A DNA stretch of 64,000 bases from Sclerurus mexicanus. Taxonomy: Eukaryota > Chordata > Aves > Passeriformes > Furnariidae. The position numbers and the translations under genes were made by a program. Below are positions 61,137-64,000 of the stretch, piece by piece. Numbering within the stretch: the first letter of the stretch is position 1; the number at the start of each line of letters is the position of its first letter. The notes beneath the pieces are model-generated. The model searched no databases, had not been told where the DNA came from, and worked only from the letters and a program-made list of their open reading frames with translations. The stretch spans positions 186,001 to 250,000 of the forward strand of contig VWZF01002475.1 of the NCBI GenBank assembly GCA_013396755.1, read 5' to 3'.

Positions 61137-64000
61137 GTATTAAGGATATGAGTGTGGGAATTTCCTTTTTTTCTAAAGGCAAGACTCAAACTGCAGGATG
61201 TTCCTTGGCCAGCTTGGAGCATTGGCTAGATTTCCACATAGGGGGAAATAGGACTCTGGTTGATGAGACTGTCTTGGGGAGGGTGTTTAGTTTTTCCACT
61301 GCATATTCACTAGCATTTTGTAGTTCAGTAACTTCCATTGTATATCACTCAGAGTTATTAGAAGGATTGAGTTAGATATTGGTCAAATCCTGAACATATT
61401 TCTGCTGTACTTCTAATGTTTTTACCTGCCCCTGTGGCTTCTTTCTAGGTAAGAGAGTATGAGTTTCTAAAAAAAGAGGAGAAAAGGGAATATATGTTCC
61501 AGAAAAATGAGTGAAACCAAATAGTTGCCCTTAATTTTATGTAGGTTTTATTGCCAATACTTGGTGATGTGCCTTTCTGCATCTCCTCTTCCTTTTCTTA
61601 ATCGTCTTAGTTCTTGGGCATGTAGTTTCTCGCCCTTAACAAAAAAAAAAAGCACAAATGTATGATTGTATGTTAAATACTGTGAAAGTAATGTCTTGAA
61701 GAGTTGTTTTAAATGTATATATGATTAAAGAATTAAATTAAAAAATAGATGAGAAGGATTTGGCAAGAGAAAAAAAACAACTTGCATCCATTTGCCAGTA
61801 AAAATATTAAAATGGTTCCATGTTTTGATGTGTGTTACATGACCTAAGTTGGTATGATTTCCTTGTGATAAGTAGCAGATTGCACTCATTCTCTTTAGGG
61901 GGCAAGTGAATATAATACTGGATTCATTGTGCTTATTTAGTGTAAAAATGCACAAGAAATGATGCAGTGCTTATTAGTTTTGCAGTAATCTGTATGAGGA
62001 TTTGTAATCAGAGAATTTATGAATTTACTTAGCTTTTAAAGTTTCCTTTGAGACTTAGAATACTTGAGTCATTTGGATTTTCCAACCTCTTTATTTTCCT
62101 CTTTCTAGGAAGTTGTTACAGTGGTAGCATCAATCCTTTTATAGCAAGGAGGATGTCAGTAAATATAAACATCGTAGTCAAATTCCATCCATTATTTTAG
62201 TGACAACATATTTTTGCAGTTATTAAATATCACTGGATATAGCACAGTATTCAGTGCGTGCCAAAACAATCTATAGAAGATAGGAATTTTATTAATTGCA
62301 AAAGCATCACATTAAAACAAGATAAAGACAGTGATGTTGGATGATGAATCTTGCATAAAAGCAATGTCATTTTGAGATCTAGAGAGAATTGTTTGTCTTG
62401 AAGAACAAGATCTACTTGCCTCAAACATGCAAGATTGATTTTTCTAGTGCTGTGGATTCCCATCTCTTCTAGCAGTACTGTCTTAAGGGTTGACACTTGC
62501 AAAAATGGAGTTCTCATACATGTGCTAGTTCTGTGGATGGTACTTTCATCTTTAATGCATTTAAGAAGGATATTGCTGTTAATTCAGAAAAATGTTAAGC
62601 AGACATAAGAGTTAAAATTTACTGTGAGCTTATTTTCAGTGTTTGTTCACATCATTGCTCGTTTCTTTTGCTTCTGATAGGTGGGTGTGCATGTTCAAGT
62701 GGCAGGTGAGACTCCTAACAGGTTATGAAAGCATTTACTCAAGTGATGAGCACCAGACTTTGTGTAAAAGGAACAGATTTGAAAATCCTTACACTGACTT
62801 GGCACATTGGTACTGATTTCTGTTTGAATGCTGTACCCACTATTATGCAAAAAATGTGGAAGAACAAGTTAGCAAGCTGGAGCATAAGAATACTTGGAAA
62901 TACTAGGATGAGATTTTTCAGTTAAATTCAACACATGTAGATATTTTCCTTAATGTTACCTTGTCTATCACTGTAATCTATTAATGGATTCAATTAGGGT
63001 TTTTTCATTTTGCTAGAAAATTGGAAAGACTATTTCTTTCCACTGAACAGCATTACTATTAAAATGTTGTCCTGAATTGTCAAACTTACATTATGATGAA
63101 TACTACCAGTACAAGAAAACTAATTTAGCACTTCAAGTAAAACAACCATCTTGGCAATTTTTTATGATAATGACTTTGTGAGAGTGTCATTTAGAATCTG
63201 ATTGTCTGCTCATGTCGGGTAGTTCATCCCATCCCAAATAGTGTGGTTGATCTAACAGTGTTAATTACAGAGCAGAGGCCCCATCTGCAAAGCTGTGCTG
63301 GGTGTCCTGGTGCTCCTTGCCCCAGCACTGCTGAGCCTCCTTTCCACTGCAGAGCCATGTCCTGCCTCTGTAGGAAAGGCAGTTTTCCTATGCAAAGGTC
63401 CTGGTTAGCAGCACCCTTGAGCAGGTGGATGTCGGTCTTAGAGGGGCTGGGCATCTGAAAAGCCCTTCCATGTTTCCTCTTGTGGACCAGGCACATTTGT
63501 GGCAATTCTGCTGTTAAACTCATGACATAAAAGTAAAAGCATTATTTTCTGCATACTTAATGGCACTAAAATAAAGGTCTTCTGGGAAATACATTTATTT
63601 TGAGTTTGTCAATGTACCATGGGTAAACAGAAATGAGTTAACTAGTTCTGCCAAGAAACAAGGTATTACCTGAACTGAATGGTTTTAGAGCTATACTTGA
63701 TTATGTTTAATGAGCCAGTATGTATGAAGTGAACTTCTCTTTCAGCTTTTGCACCAAAAGTGGTGACTTGGAGAGAAAAAATTATGTATTTACTTCTTCC
63801 ATTCCTTTGATGGGAAATACATGTGAATTCTCAACATTTGGAGGAATTATAGCAGAAAGTATCAACAAAGCTGTGTTCCAGTTGTGATATAATATTTATT
63901 GTCTCCTTGTGGCTTTACGTTTCTAAAGGAAATGTTTTCATATAGAATGTCTTTTTATCAAAACAATATCTGACCTTATTTCTGTTGATGAGGTGAAATT

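Larger units (their letters stand above)
50350..64000 (+). other. WWOX: WWOX intron 8, 5' part (no gene seen)
   Basis: The first 13.65 kb of intron 8 runs off the window. In human this intron is very large (hundreds of kb) and overlaps the FRA16D fragile-site core. Here it contains a 33-bp alternating purine-pyrimidine tract (52956-52988), a polypyrimidine tract (54411-54475), a TGTT run (57467-57485), a degenerate short minisatellite (58508-58627), a CR1 fragment (58998-59350), AT/GT/CTAT simple repeats (60654-60690) and G/T tracts (60783 and 61076). No other exon or gene is supported; 55.3-55.8, 56.4-56.6 and 63.25-63.45 kb are modestly GC-richer but have no coding signature. Confidence 0.9.

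Noticed and set aside
60833..61222. 129-codon minus-strand open frame
   Set aside because: Its Lys/Pro/Thr-rich segment is the complement of the T/G low-complexity tract at 61076-61136.
1..64000. CRISPR array, operon, prophage or other multi-gene system
   Set aside because: The sequence is vertebrate intron with three spliced exons; there are no regularly spaced repeats and no gene clusters.

Overview
The window looks like nuclear DNA from a bird. Several fragments carry the avian CR1 LINE 3' end (tandem ATTCTATG-type ending, 'cagggatgg' and 'ccatgggcag' blocks), one LTR has an avian-retrovirus-like layout, and the background is AT-rich, CpG-depleted intron with no dense coding. The species cannot be named from what is visible.

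Only one gene is supported. It is WWOX (WW domain-containing oxidoreductase, SDR41C1), read on the + strand. Three consecutive internal exons are present: exon 6 (31949-32037, 89 bp), exon 7 (46247-46432, 186 bp) and exon 8 (50085-50349, 265 bp). Their lengths and phases equal those known for human exons 6-8, so residues can be numbered on the human protein (His173 to Met352). Together they encode most of the short-chain dehydrogenase domain, including the CNAA motif, Asn232, Ser260 and the Tyr293/Lys297 pair. The WW domains, the cofactor-binding glycine motif and the C-terminus lie outside the window.

Layout: 1-31948 is the 3' part of intron 5; 32038-46246 is intron 6 (14.2 kb); 46433-50084 is intron 7 (3.65 kb); 50350-64000 is the start of intron 8. 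The introns hold four CR1 fragments (10271, 16473, 30696 and 58998 onward), one antisense LTR (about 30895-31303) with TATA, CCAAT, CArG and AATAAA elements about 650 bp upstream of exon 6, an L2-type reverse-transcriptase fossil (40985-41265, minus strand), MIR-like SINE remnants, low-complexity tracts and a CpG-rich block at 12811-13173.

No second gene, RNA gene, CRISPR array or novel multi-gene system is supported. The short open frames across the introns look like chance. The observations most worth following are the CArG-box LTR, the CpG-rich intronic block, the L2 fossil and the TATA/AATAAA pair at 40735-40756.
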